DNA of 38,668 bases from Anaerolineales bacterium (GCA_016932475.1 JAFGCU010000036.1:1-38668); one strand, 5' to 3'; shown: positions 1 to 8,550, counted from the first letter of the stretch. Program-made: numbers and translations. Notes: generated by a model from the letters alone, not told the origin.

Positions 1-185
1 AGCTCGGCCTTCTCCGCGATCGTATCCGCGGCGATCAGCTCCCAGTAGAAGCGGATCGAATCGTCGACCAGGCTCGAGAGCTGTCCGAGCTTGATCGAAA
101 TCGCGGTCACCCGCGCGGCTTTTACGCGTGCGGCATGGTCGAGCGTGATCCGCAAAATGCTTTCGGTAACCACCATCTCATGCAT
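1..185 (-). CDS. hypA: HypA hydrogenase nickel-insertion protein, N-terminal part (cut by window edge)
   Basis: Reading leftward from the ATG at 183-185 gives 61 residues beginning MHEMVVTESIL, the hallmark start of HypA/HybF, with the His2 used for nickel binding in the family. HypA delivers Ni to [NiFe]-hydrogenase large subunits with HypB. The zinc-binding half lies left of the window and cannot be seen. The frame is open across the visible part. This copy is nearly identical to the second copy at 1381-1730 but lacks that copy's 5-base insertion, so it may be the working gene. A TATAAT box sits just upstream on the minus strand (about 200-205). No other hyp or hydrogenase gene is in the window. 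Confidence 0.85.
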   Translation of the reverse strand, partial: MHEMVVTESILRITLDHAARVKAARVTAISIKLGQLSSLVDDSIRFYWELIAADTIAEKAE

Positions 186-307
186 AGGAATTCGGACAAA
201 TTATATCAGATAATTACAGCCACCCGGGGGAGGGGAGATATCTCGTCGGGGCCCCTTTTTCCCTCTTTAATCGGTCGATGGTGTCGACCCAGGGGAAGGA
301 AATCCGG

Positions 308-436
308 ATGGCGAATTGCTTGCACCCGGTCCAGTTTACCTTCTATAATATGACCAATATGGGATTGGGGTTCGCCGTCGATGCCGCCGGGCGGATATTT
401 TTCTCTGCGGGGGATCGCCAAATCCAGGGTACATAA
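308..436 (+). other. Short open frame resembling one NHL-type propeller repeat (possible remnant)
   Basis: A 42-residue frame from ATG 308 to TAA 434-436 ends with GFAVDAAGRIFFSAGDRQIQ, which has the look of an NHL/SMP-30-like blade (G-x-AVD-x-x-G-x-I). No ribosome-binding site or flanking repeats support a complete gene. It may be a coding fossil or chance. The rest of 186-508 contains no convincing gene, only the promoter candidate below. Confidence 0.2.
320..349 (+). promoter_or_regulatory. Sigma-70-like promoter for the lipoprotein at 509
   Basis: TTGCAC (320-325) and a perfect TATAAT (344-349) are separated by 18 bases. Transcription would start near 356, giving a 5' leader of about 150 bases before the ATG at 509. 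Confidence 0.4.
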
Positions 437-508
437 GCATCCGTTGTCTTCTCAAGTGCCATTCCAAGTACCGGAGTCGCCTGGAACTTCCAAAAAAGGA
501 GAAAATAC

Positions 509-1231
509 ATGAAGAAGCCCGCTCTGCTCTTTGCATCGGTCGTTTTGTTGTCTATTGTAATGGCATGCTCCATCGTCGGGGTGGCGGCTCCCCCGACGCC
601 GCAACCCACGCAGACGCCTATGCCTGCTGATACGGTTATTCCGCCGACAGCCACGAGCACATCCAAACCCAAGCCGACGAATACGCCGAAGCCGACCGAA
701 ACCCCGATGGTGACCCTCCGCGAGTTTGAAAATGCGTTGAGGGATGCCGGCTTCACGCCGTACGCCTTCTCGGATGGCAGCGGAAATTCCTGGGTTCTGG
801 ATAATGTGTTCGAAAACACGTACACGTATGACAACGGCTGGGTCGAGATGGAAGTGCTCAACAGCCTGAAAACCCGTTTGGACCACATGGAGGATAGATT
901 CCAGGTGATGGACGATCTGTTCTCCGCGGATTTCATGGAACAACTCCGCGCGGAAAATGAGGCGTATGCGGCGACGGTCGGCGCCGGTGTGACCGGCAAA
1001 GCCGTCGATCCGTACGGCCCCAACCCGGGAGATTTCTGGAAATATCAATCGGCATATTACAACGTTTCAAATATGACGATCGGGGGGTACGACGTTCGGT
1101 TCGCGCTCTACTTCCAGCAGTGGACCTGCCCGCCGGAATATATTTGCACTTTCCCGTCTTTCGGTAATCAGGAATTTTCGGGACAGGCGTCTTTTGTCTT
1201 CTACGAGGTTTCGCTCAAGTTGGATGTGTAA
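509..1231 (+). CDS. Lipoprotein with Pro/Thr-rich linker, unknown C-terminal domain
   Basis: The 240-residue product starts with a Lys-Lys hydrophobic signal ending in the lipobox IVMAC (Cys20), so it should be lipidated and exported. Residues about 27-70 are a PT/KP-rich spacer typical of surface-anchored proteins. The remaining ~170 residues, with two C-terminal cysteines (WTCPPEYIC), match no family I recognise. An AAAGGAG ribosome-binding site at 495-501 sits 7 bases before the ATG. The gene lies between the two hypA copies and runs convergently with the second, the two being separated by strong hairpins. It could be a small ligand-binding lipoprotein, but nothing in the sequence shows a ligand. 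Confidence 0.75.
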   Translation: MKKPALLFASVVLLSIVMACSIVGVAAPPTPQPTQTPMPADTVIPPTATSTSKPKPTNTPKPTETPMVTLREFENALRDAGFTPYAFSDGSGNSWVLDNVFENTYTYDNGWVEMEVLNSLKTRLDHMEDRFQVMDDLFSADFMEQLRAENEAYAATVGAGVTGKAVDPYGPNPGDFWKYQSAYYNVSNMTIGGYDVRFALYFQQWTCPPEYICTFPSFGNQEFSGQASFVFYEVSLKLDV

Positions 1232-1250
1232 GCCGCGGTGGTTAGCAGCC

Positions 1251-1343
1251 CGTGACCCAATATAAATCCCAGGGTCACGCGGGGGATTGCAGGTGTAAAT
1301 TCATCAGGGCATGCCCGTATAATTTTTCGGCATGCCCTGATGA
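1251..1343. terminator. Two hairpins between convergent genes (terminator candidates)
   Basis: Hairpin one pairs CGTGACCC (1251-1258) with GGGTCACG (1272-1279). Hairpin two has a perfect 15-bp stem, 1301-1315 with 1329-1343, and a 13-base T-rich loop. They lie between the stop of the lipoprotein and the stop of the convergent hypA copy, where a shared terminator is expected. Neither has a classic long U-tract. Confidence 0.5.
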
Positions 1344-1380
1344 TTTCATTGTCGTCCGCGTCCCGACAGAGGGTCGGGCA

Positions 1381-1730
1381 TCAGGTCTCCACCGCAATGC
1401 TCTCGACGGTCATTTCCTCACCGGCGGTGATCCGGAAGCGTTCGGATTTGCAGGCCGGGCAGGTGAAGGAATCCTTCGCCAGCGCGAACCCGGCCGCGCA
1501 ATCCAGGCACAGCGCGCGCGCCGGGATGCGCTCGAACCGTAGCTCGGCCTTCTCCGCGATCGTATCCGCGGCGATCAGCTCCCAGTAGAAGCGGATCGAA
1601 TCGAATCGTCGACCAGGCTCGAGAGCTGGCCGAGCTTGATCGTGATCGCGTTCACCTTCGCCGCCTTGGCGCGCGCGGCGTGGTCGAGCGTGATCCGCAA
1701 AATGCTTTCGGTAACCACCATCTCATGCAT
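1381..1730 (-). pseudogene. hypA: Second hypA copy, frameshifted by a 5-base duplication
   Basis: From the ATG at 1728-1730 the frame reads MHEMVVTESILRITLDHA and continues to DDSIR, then shifts because GAATC is repeated (about 1599-1608), ending at an early stop after about 49 residues. Removing five bases restores a 114-residue HypA, including the C-terminal zinc site CLDC...CPAC and a stop at 1381-1383. The intact length matches the family (about 113-118 residues). Either the gene is dead or the duplication is an assembly or sequencing error. The left copy (1-185) does not have it. The gene is convergent with the lipoprotein at 509 and divergent from the GH127 gene. Confidence 0.8.
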
Positions 1731-1759
1731 AGTAATTCGGACAAATTATATCGGATAAT
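1541..1759. repeat. Direct repeat of positions 1-214 (hypA 5' half and its upstream region)
   Basis: Bases 1541-1759 repeat 1-214 with few substitutions and one 5-base insertion. Identity continues about 29 bases upstream of the hypA ATG, past the TATAAT box, then stops abruptly. The other end of the repeat lies off the left edge, so the duplicated block is longer than seen here. Confidence 0.9.
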
Positions 1760-1766
1760 ATCCGAT
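1745..1766. promoter_or_regulatory. Palindromic operator candidate in the divergent hypA copy 2 / GH127 region
   Basis: ATCGGATA-a-TATCCGAT (1750-1766) is a perfect 17-base palindrome overlapping the TATAAT box of hypA copy 2 (minus strand, 1745-1750). The matching position upstream of copy 1 (from 205) keeps only a damaged left half. This position could let one regulator control both divergent genes. Confidence 0.35.
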
Positions 1767-1853
1767 GAAACGCAAAAATGTGTGATTCTCTGTAGAATGA
1801 TATTAGGGCTATTCCCCTGATAATCATGTTCTTCGAAAGGGTTATTCTAAATT

Positions 1854-3818
1854 ATGGAAGAAATGTTGATTTCCCAGGTCGCAATTTCCGACCCCTTTTG
1901 GAGCCCGCGCCTGGAAACCAATGCCAAGGTTTCCATCCTTCATCAATGGCGGGAACTGGAAGCCAGCCGCTGCATCGATAATTTTCGGATTGCCGCGGGG
2001 CTGAAAAAGGGGTTCCGGAAAGGATGGTTTTTCGCCGATTCGGACGCCTATAAATGGCTGGATGCGGCCGCCCGCATCTATGGCGACTGGCCTTCGAACG
2101 ACCTGAAAGCAAGTATGGATGCGCTCATCTCCCTTCTGGCGCGCGCACAGATGGAAGACGGCTACCTGTACACCTACAACCAAATCCATTTTCCCGGCGA
2201 ACGCTGGGGGAACCTGATGATCGAGCACGAGCTCTATTGCCTCGGCCATCTCATCGAAGCGGCCGTCTCCCACTTTCAAGCCACCGGCGATCCGTCTGCC
2301 CTGAATCTCGCGCGGAAAGCCGCCGACCTGCTGGTGCGGGATTTCCTGACGGCCACAGCGGAAAAAACCTCCGGTCACGAGGAGATCGAAATCGCCCTGC
2401 TGCGCCTTTATCTTGTCACCCGGCACACGCCTTACCGGGATCTGGCAAAACAATTCCTGGAGCGCCGCGGAAGGGTCCGCCCGTTTGCGCCGCTGATTCT
2501 CCGGCAGAATTCCCGGGTTGAAAAACGCAGAAAAATTGTACGGGAACAACGCCGGGCTTTTCTGGCCGGGAATCCGGATCAGCAATCCTTCCAACTACCG
2601 CCCGAAAATTATGCGAAGCGGCCATTTTCCGCCAAGTGGCGCTGGTTCCTCAGTGTGCTGAACGGAAAATATTTTCAGCAGCACGCTCCCATCCGTTCCC
2701 AGAACGTCCCGGTCGGGCATGCGGTCCGGTTTGGATATTTGGAGACGGCGATCGCCATGCTCCACCGGATCGAACCCGATCCGACTCTTCTGCCGGCGAT
2801 GGAACAAGCCTGGGAGCACATGGTGCTTCACCGGATGTACGTCACCGGCGGGATCGGCTCACTGCCGGAGTCGGAAGGTTTCGGCCGGGACGGGGAGCTC
2901 GACCCCGAGGTCGCCTACGCCGAAACGTGCGCCGCCCTGGCCGGCCTTTTTTGGAACTGGGAGATGGCGCTGATCCACGCGGAAGCCAAATTCAGCGACC
3001 TGTTCGAGTGGCAGTTGTACAACGCCGCGGCGGTCGGAATCGGCCTGGGCGGAGACAGCTACCTGTACAACAATCCGCTGCTTTGCCGGAAGGGGATCAC
3101 CCGGCGCCCCTGGTTCCAGGTTCCTTGTTGCCCGTCAAATCTTTCCCGCACCTGGGCGGCTCTGGGAAAATATATCTATTCATATGACCAGGATGACCTG
3201 TGGATTCATCAGTACATCGGCAACGAATTGAGAATGGCGGACGGAAAATGGAAAACGGTCAGCTTGGAATCCAGCCTGCCGTGGGAGGGGAAGATCAGGA
3301 TTGCGTTCCAGCCGGATCGGCCGGTGAATTTCACGCTGCATGTGCGGATTCCGTCCTGGGCGGGAAATACCTCCCTGAAGGTCAATGGATCTTCCGTGGA
3401 TGTTCCTGTTAACAAGAATATTCCCTTGCCGCCTCCCGCTTCCGGGTATGATCCCCGCCTCTCGAGTTACATCGCCCTTCCGCGCTGCTGGTCCCCGGAT
3501 GACACCGTGGATCTGGAATTCGAAATTCCGATTGTCCGGCGAAAAGCCGCCCCGCATCTGCGCGGCTGTAAAAACAAAGTCGCACTCTCGCGCGGGCCAT
3601 TGGTATACTGCCTGGAAAGCACGGATAACCCCGGTATGGATATCTTTACGGCAAGGATAAACCCGGAAACGATCCACGTGGAGCGGGACCAAAACCTCCT
3701 GGGCGGCGTTCAAGTCCTCCGCGGAAAAACGAGGGACGGAATGGATTTCACCGCCATCCCCTACCCATTATGGGCCAATCGGAATGAATCACAGATGACG
3801 GTGTGGGTAAATACATAG
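1854..3818 (+). CDS. GH127-family beta-L-arabinofuranosidase (DUF1680)
   Basis: The 654-residue protein has the length and key motifs of GH127 enzymes such as HypBA1 (about 658 residues), which release L-arabinofuranose through a zinc-bound cysteine nucleophile. AETCAALAG carries Glu357 and Cys359, and PCCPSN carries Cys425-Cys426, corresponding to the Glu/Cys and Cys-Cys zinc site of the family. QNVPVGHAVR is the conserved His-containing segment. There is no signal peptide, so action is probably on imported oligosaccharides in the cytoplasm. A basic insert (residues about 200-240) is less typical. The ATG at 1854 follows GAAAGGG with long spacing; ATG 1863 is an alternative. The gene stands alone, diverging from hypA copy 2. 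Confidence 0.85.
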   Translation: MEEMLISQVAISDPFWSPRLETNAKVSILHQWRELEASRCIDNFRIAAGLKKGFRKGWFFADSDAYKWLDAAARIYGDWPSNDLKASMDALISLLARAQMEDGYLYTYNQIHFPGERWGNLMIEHELYCLGHLIEAAVSHFQATGDPSALNLARKAADLLVRDFLTATAEKTSGHEEIEIALLRLYLVTRHTPYRDLAKQFLERRGRVRPFAPLILRQNSRVEKRRKIVREQRRAFLAGNPDQQSFQLPPENYAKRPFSAKWRWFLSVLNGKYFQQHAPIRSQNVPVGHAVRFGYLETAIAMLHRIEPDPTLLPAMEQAWEHMVLHRMYVTGGIGSLPESEGFGRDGELDPEVAYAETCAALAGLFWNWEMALIHAEAKFSDLFEWQLYNAAAVGIGLGGDSYLYNNPLLCRKGITRRPWFQVPCCPSNLSRTWAALGKYIYSYDQDDLWIHQYIGNELRMADGKWKTVSLESSLPWEGKIRIAFQPDRPVNFTLHVRIPSWAGNTSLKVNGSSVDVPVNKNIPLPPPASGYDPRLSSYIALPRCWSPDDTVDLEFEIPIVRRKAAPHLRGCKNKVALSRGPLVYCLESTDNPGMDIFTARINPETIHVERDQNLLGGVQVLRGKTRDGMDFTAIPYPLWANRNESQMTVWVNT

Positions 3819-3859
3819 AACCCGATTTGTTGTGAAAACAGGGTAAGTACTCAGCCTGT

Positions 3860-4110
3860 CGATCATCATGCCGGTGCCCGCCCCTGCGCCTGTCCTCCGA
3901 GCGATGAGCGCCGGCGGTTTCCCGGTGCGAAGTTCTCGCGAGCGGGGGACGCATCCCGGCTCGCTTCTGGTTCTTGAGCCGGGATGAATGCAAAGCGGGG
4001 GTGAACTTGGCCGGCATCCATGAAACGCGAAAATTACTGGACCCCGGCCTCGAGCACGCCGGGGTGACGGACGAGAACGACCACGCCGGGGTGACGGACG
4101 AAACCGAGCA
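3860..4110. repeat. Intergenic repeat region with 27-bp tandem unit
   Basis: Between GH127 and the GT-C gene (3819-4404) there is no gene. The stretch contains CCGG/ATGA-type palindromic pieces (such as GAGCCGGGATGA) and two copies, 27 bases apart (4056 and 4083), of ACGCCGGGGTGACGGACGA. Its wording resembles the element before the AGE gene at 9540-9930, so both look like members of one dispersed family. From 4112 to 4404 I see only the promoter below. Confidence 0.6.
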
Positions 4111-4292
4111 CACCCGGTTCATCCATTGGCGAATTGACCCCGGAGCGGAGTTGCGTCGGCATGATGCGAGAGGAAGGCTGTTATAAAATTGATTCTAAAA
4201 TTTACCCATTACCTTTATTGTCGGAAAAGGCGGCCCATCGGTTGTTGGAAAAGGTTTGCGGATACGGCTTTCTACTTTCCCGGCAGATAAAC

Positions 4293-4321
4293 TTGTCCGG
4301 TCAAATTGGATCGTTTATACT
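4293..4321 (+). promoter_or_regulatory. Sigma-70-like promoter for the GT-C-like gene
   Basis: TTGTCC (4293-4298) and TATACT (4316-4321) are separated by exactly 17 bases, about 80 bases upstream of the ATG at 4405. Confidence 0.45.
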
Positions 4322-4404
4322 GCCCGAGGGCAAACCGGGACATGGGTCCGCCGTTCATTCGGCCCGATCTGGAAAGCGGGAAAATCTGATTGCATAGGCG
4401 GCGT

Positions 4405-5751
4405 ATGAAGCCTCGATCTTGCTGGCAGTACGGCATTCTGGTGCTTGGAATTGCGATCTCCGCGATCCTCGTCGCCGCTTTTCCGGATTTTTACCACCAC
4501 GGCGATATCGGCGCGTTCATGGATTGGGCGAGGCAGTGGAACCAGGGCTGGAGTGCGGTATACGAATCCTGCCCCTCGTGCAACTACCCCATCCTCGGCA
4601 TGGCCGGATCGGCGGGAGTATTCAAACTGCTGTGGAAAGCCGGAATCCCGAATGCGGAATGGGTGTTCCGCTTCCTGCTGGCGGTTGTGGACGGCCTGAA
4701 CGTATTCCTGGTTTTCCTCATCCTTAAGGAACTGAAAATAAAAAATGCCGCGCTGTGGGCCGGGATAACCGGACTGCTGATTTCCTCGTGGGCGGGTGGC
4801 GCGGTGTGGGGGCAGATAGACGGCATCAGCCAATTTTTCATACTGGCTGTTTTGTATTGGATTATCCGGTTTCAATTGACCGGAGGAATTCATCCAGTTG
4901 TTTTCTTCGTCGCCGTCAGCCTGCTGACGGCAATGCTTCTGTTGACGAAGCAATTAAGCATCTTCAGCTTGTTTTCCATCGAGTTGCTTCTCATCGTCTG
5001 CATCTTTTACGGCCGAAAAATCCGCACTGGGTTCCCGTATTTGGGGATGCTCCTCGCCCTGCAGTTCTTTTTCGTGTTCGCATGGGATCTTTTCCTGAAG
5101 CTCCCGGATTCTTATCGTTCTCATTTACCGCTGGTATGGGGTGCACGCAGCAATCCCGGCGGCCTGCTCTCGGCCAACGGCATCAACCTGTGGGTCCTGC
5201 TGGATCGCGACATGTGGCGTTCGTCCTCTGATCCGCTGTTCCCAGATACCGGCAGCGCGTTCGCAAACCTCCTGACCCCGTATGGCATAGGGATAGTCCT
5301 TTTTCTTGTTTTCGCCGCGGGGATAACCCTCTCTCTGTTGTCCTTCCTCCGCCGGCGCCGGCCCGCGAACGTTGCGGGGATGGACCGGGAGGCGTTGTTG
5401 AATTTTATTTTGCACCTGGCGTTGATCAACCTGGCTTTCAACCTCTTGCTCACCGGAACGCATGAACGCTATCTGTTCCACTGCTACCCCTTCCTCCTGG
5501 CGGCATGCCTGGGGTTGCGCGAGTATGATAGACGGTTTTCCGGATTGATTGCCGCGATGGTGCTCGTCGGCGCAAACCTGTACGGATTGTTCGTGCTGGG
5601 TGTGCTGCATGGTGAGTTGGCCTGGAATTACCAGGTCCATAAATACCTGGCGGTGTATCACCTGGGGATGCTGACCGTTCTTCTTTTCTTGACATTGAGG
5701 TATCCATGGCGCTCCGGCGGGACCCGCGGAGCACAATCCGTCGTTAAGTAA
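4405..5751 (+). CDS. Polytopic membrane protein, GT-C glycosyltransferase-like
   Basis: The 448-residue product is dominated by about ten hydrophobic segments. Just after the first membrane span comes HHGDIGAFMDWARQW, an acidic motif in the first external loop as in GT-C enzymes, which transfer sugars from polyprenyl-phosphate donors outside the membrane. The later loop THERYLFHCYPF also resembles such proteins. The acceptor is unknown. It might glycosylate surface polymers or proteins, such as the lipoproteins with Thr/Pro linkers nearby (inference). ATG 4405 is preceded closely by AGGCGG; an in-frame TTG at 4390 is possible. The superfamily call is from layout and motif only. Confidence 0.6.
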   Translation: MKPRSCWQYGILVLGIAISAILVAAFPDFYHHGDIGAFMDWARQWNQGWSAVYESCPSCNYPILGMAGSAGVFKLLWKAGIPNAEWVFRFLLAVVDGLNVFLVFLILKELKIKNAALWAGITGLLISSWAGGAVWGQIDGISQFFILAVLYWIIRFQLTGGIHPVVFFVAVSLLTAMLLLTKQLSIFSLFSIELLLIVCIFYGRKIRTGFPYLGMLLALQFFFVFAWDLFLKLPDSYRSHLPLVWGARSNPGGLLSANGINLWVLLDRDMWRSSSDPLFPDTGSAFANLLTPYGIGIVLFLVFAAGITLSLLSFLRRRRPANVAGMDREALLNFILHLALINLAFNLLLTGTHERYLFHCYPFLLAACLGLREYDRRFSGLIAAMVLVGANLYGLFVLGVLHGELAWNYQVHKYLAVYHLGMLTVLLFLTLRYPWRSGGTRGAQSVVK

Positions 5752-5833
5752 TTCGCACCCGGATGCAGGTGGAAGGATGCGGATGGGAAATACGGGGTGG
5801 GGATTTTCATTCTGGGGATCGTTGGAGGCGGGT

Positions 5834-6259
5834 ATGCCGGTCGATGAACGGATGTGGAAAGTAATGCAGAAGCGGCTGGGCTATTCGGACGCGGAACTGG
5901 CGGAATTCCGGAAGGAACCGCGCAATGAGGATGTTTTGGAGAAGAGCGGTCTGCTGCAGAAAAAATTCATCATTTTGGAAGCGGTCGAGGCGCATGGCTG
6001 CAACAGCCGCCACAAGGTCGGCGACAAATTATATTTTGACGGCGCGGGAAATCTCCTGACGGAGTTGAGCCCGAAGAAGATCTGCGCCTACTCCCTCAAC
6101 TCGGCCCTGCTCCTGATCTACACCGCCAACGAGATGCTGTATGCCGGGGTCGACCCGAACGAGATGCGCTTCCGGCGCGCCGGTTGCGTGGATGTCGGGC
6201 TTCCATGCGGCGGATGGGGGCGCGTGGTGTGGGAACTTCGGGTCGAGGACCGGACCTGA
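5834..6259 (+). CDS. Small TIGR04076-like protein of unknown function
   Basis: The 141-residue protein begins MPVDERMWKVMQKRLGYSDA and contains AHGCNSRHKVGDKLYF and a C-terminal CVDVGLPCGGWGRVVWEL. The pattern of a Cys followed by H-K-V-G-D and a later Cys-rich strand recalls the TIGR04076 family, whose role is unknown. I chose ATG 5834 because GGAGG at 5824-5828 sits 5 bases before it. In-frame ATGs at 5777 and 5783 would add up to 19 residues, the latter also behind GGAAGG. It lies 82 bases after the GT-C-like gene in the same direction and may be co-transcribed. Confidence 0.55.
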   Translation: MPVDERMWKVMQKRLGYSDAELAEFRKEPRNEDVLEKSGLLQKKFIILEAVEAHGCNSRHKVGDKLYFDGAGNLLTELSPKKICAYSLNSALLLIYTANEMLYAGVDPNEMRFRRAGCVDVGLPCGGWGRVVWELRVEDRT

Positions 6260-6470
6260 AACCGATGGTCGGCCGCACGCCCTTGCCGATTGCCTCTGCA
6301 GGCGCCGCGGATTTCGCGGAAGGCAAGCGATGATCCGCGGAAAAGCCTTTTCGGAAAACGCATCCGAGGGGCGGTAATAAAAAGCAATTCCGGAAAGCGG
6401 CCGGCATTCTGAAAAAACCAGGCGGGGCTTGGGATAAAAGTAAGAATGGTCGTCCTTCCAAAAAAATTGT

Positions 6471-6499
6471 TTTTCACCGGTTGTGATATGTGGTATACA
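6471..6499 (+). promoter_or_regulatory. Possible promoter for the propeller lipoprotein
   Basis: TTTTCA (6471-6476) and TATACA (6494-6499) are 17 bases apart, 75 bases upstream of the ATG at 6575. Each hexamer matches consensus at four of six positions. The remainder of the 6260-6574 gap shows no gene. Confidence 0.3.
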
Positions 6500-6574
6500 G
6501 GGCTTGGCCGCGGGATCACGGCTTTCGTCCGGTCTAGGATGAGCTTGGTTATACGCACGGCGGGAGGGAACGAC

Positions 6575-7759
6575 ATGAAAGAACGGATTCTTGTCGCGTC
6601 CATGCTTTTGGCGGCAGTCCTCACAGCATGCGAGATGCCGCTGGCCGCAACCCCCGAAGAGCGGGCGGCCAACCAGATCGTACGCGCGGCGTATCAGAAA
6701 TCGGACGGTCCGTACATTTGGACCGAAGGCGGAGAACCGCAAAAACTCGCCGACAGCGTCAACACCACGGATATCTGCATCTCCGGCGACGGCTCAGCGG
6801 TGGCGTACCGGAAGAATGGGGAGATATATGCCATCCGCGTCGAAGGCGGAGAGCCGGTTCCTTTGCTCGGCCGCGCCTACCTGGATACCCTATCGCCGGA
6901 AAGCGGCGGTTTTATCACCATTAATCAATTTGATTTCAGCGCCGACAGCCGCTACCTGTACTTCAACACGAAGGTCCCCGACGGCCAGCAGTACGACCTA
7001 TACCGCGTGGATCTCGACGGTTCCACCCCGGAACGGATCTTTGCGCCGGGCGAGGGCGGCAATTTCAGCTTTTCCCCGGACGGCGAGTGGATGACGGTCT
7101 TTCATACAGGGGAGATCGTGCTTGTGCGGCAGGACGGGAAGGATCCAAACGCGGCGTTCGCCTTTCCGGAGAACGCCCCCGTTGGCTCCAACGGGCCGCA
7201 AATCGTATGGGCGCAGGATTCCTCCGGATTCTCGGTGGTGTCGTATGGCGCAAAAACGCCTGGCCCGCAGCCGATGACGGTCTGGTTCGTGCCCGTCCAG
7301 GGGGAGCCCGAGAAGCGATGGGCCTTCCAAGGATACCCGGGCGCGATCCTTTCGCCCGACGGCAGCCGGGCGGTGTATTTCGACCGCCACGACGGGACAA
7401 CCGATGTGCACATTGCGGATGCCGCCGGCTTGGATACGCTGTATGCGTCGCTTGGGAAAAGCGCGGATCTCATGGAGTGGGCGCCGGATTCCCGGCGGTT
7501 CCTCCTGAATTATTACCAGTATCGTGAGGACTCGCCGGCGATGATCAACGTGCCCTATGTTTGCGCGCCCGGCGAGGCGCTGGTGCGCCTGACCGATACG
7601 CCGACGGCCTACCCCGCCCATTGGGTGGATGCCCGCCGGGTGCTGTTTTCGGGCGAAGACGGCAGGCTCTTCCTGCAGGAGTTGGCGAACCCCAGCGTGC
7701 TGGTTGATGAAGGCCTTTCGATCAACGCGTTCGATTTCACCCTGCTTCCGGCGGAGTGA
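6575..7759 (+). CDS. Lipoprotein with TolB/PD40-like beta-propeller
   Basis: The 394-residue protein has a signal ending in the lipobox VLTAC (Cys19), so it should be membrane-anchored outside the cytoplasm. The rest shows repeated blade motifs such as ISGDGSAVAY, FSADSRYLYF, FSPDGEWMTV, LSPDGSRAVYF and WAPDSRRFLL, the S-x-DG/DS-R signature of PD40/WD40-like six-bladed propellers related to TolB. These usually bind proteins or peptides. GGAGGG at 6563-6568 lies 6 bases before the ATG. In-frame codons upstream (from 6446) lack a ribosome site and would bury the signal peptide. It is a propeller lipoprotein of a different fold family from the RCC1 set downstream. Confidence 0.75.
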   Translation: MKERILVASMLLAAVLTACEMPLAATPEERAANQIVRAAYQKSDGPYIWTEGGEPQKLADSVNTTDICISGDGSAVAYRKNGEIYAIRVEGGEPVPLLGRAYLDTLSPESGGFITINQFDFSADSRYLYFNTKVPDGQQYDLYRVDLDGSTPERIFAPGEGGNFSFSPDGEWMTVFHTGEIVLVRQDGKDPNAAFAFPENAPVGSNGPQIVWAQDSSGFSVVSYGAKTPGPQPMTVWFVPVQGEPEKRWAFQGYPGAILSPDGSRAVYFDRHDGTTDVHIADAAGLDTLYASLGKSADLMEWAPDSRRFLLNYYQYREDSPAMINVPYVCAPGEALVRLTDTPTAYPAHWVDARRVLFSGEDGRLFLQELANPSVLVDEGLSINAFDFTLLPAE

Positions 7760-7890
7760 TTCATGGCCATCCGCTTGCGGATTTTCCGAATCGGCATTTG
7801 GATTCGAGGGCGGAATCCTGGACCGGGTGCGGTTATTTCCTTCCTCCCTCCGGATCAAAAGCCTTAATCATGCCTGAAAGGAATACTCTC

Positions 7891-8340
7891 ATGGAATTTC
7901 CGTTTATTCCGATCGTCATCCGGGAAAACACCGCCGAGCACGTGCGCTTGGCGGATTTGGCCGCCGGATTGACCGACGAGGAACTTGCGCGTCCGGTGGA
8001 CGCCGGCTGGACGGTTGCCGCGCTCCTGGCGCATCTGGCGTTCTGGGACGCGCGCGCGATCCTCTTGATTGAAAAATGGAAACGCGAGGGAATCGGCCCG
8101 TCGCCGGTGGACGTCGACATCATAAACGACGCGGCGCGGGATTTGTGCCTGGCCATCCCGCCCCGCGCGGCGGCGGAACTGGCGGTTAAAAAATCGCTCG
8201 AGATCAATCAGACGATCGAAGCCCTCACTTCCGAGATGGTCGAGGGGATCCAAACGATCGGAACGGCGGTGCATCTGACCCGCTCCGAACACAAACGAAT
8301 GCATCTGGAAGAGATCGAGCGGGCGCTGGGGAAGGGATGA
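7891..8340 (+). CDS. DinB-like four-helix protein
   Basis: The 149-residue protein has the DinB/mycothiol-transferase style: an N-terminal helix with LADLAAGLTDEELARPVDAGW, then VAALLAHLAFWD with the first metal-ligand histidine, and near the C-terminus RSEHKRMHLEEIE with further histidines. Family members bind a divalent metal and many transfer thiols or act on small electrophiles; the substrate cannot be told. GAAAGGA at 7876-7882 is 8 bases before ATG 7891, which favours it over ATG 7870. It stands 131 bases after the propeller lipoprotein. Confidence 0.65.
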   Translation: MEFPFIPIVIRENTAEHVRLADLAAGLTDEELARPVDAGWTVAALLAHLAFWDARAILLIEKWKREGIGPSPVDVDIINDAARDLCLAIPPRAAAELAVKKSLEINQTIEALTSEMVEGIQTIGTAVHLTRSEHKRMHLEEIERALGKG

Positions 8341-8482
8341 GGGGCGACCATCGCGGATAACGCACCCCATCACCTTATTTCTCGTTTGGCACAATCTGCG
8401 TCTTGAAGGATTGCCAGCGATGGTCGACAGCCCATCGCCCCTCGTCTTTTCGACGGTCGATCGTCGATCGTCGATGGTCAGT
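8335..8482. repeat. Imperfect inverted repeat with short GATCGTC iterations
   Basis: CGACCATCGC (8345-8354) pairs with GCGATGGTCG (8417-8426), and GGGGCGA near 8341 is repeated in inverse at about 8433-8440, so the region folds into an imperfect hairpin with an 11-base bulge. It is followed by iterated TCGATCGTCGAT units (8455-8475). It starts at the stop of the DinB-like gene. Confidence 0.55.
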
Positions 8483-8550
8483 TTATAATTGGATCGGTCT
8501 CGATTAGTGATAATCCCCCCGCGGCTTCCGCCCGGCGATAGGAGCCACCC

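Noticed and set aside
343-1023. Minus-strand frames of 226 and 198 codons opposite the first lipoprotein
   Set aside because: The plus strand has a promoter, ribosome site, lipobox and stop followed by hairpins; the minus frames have none of these.
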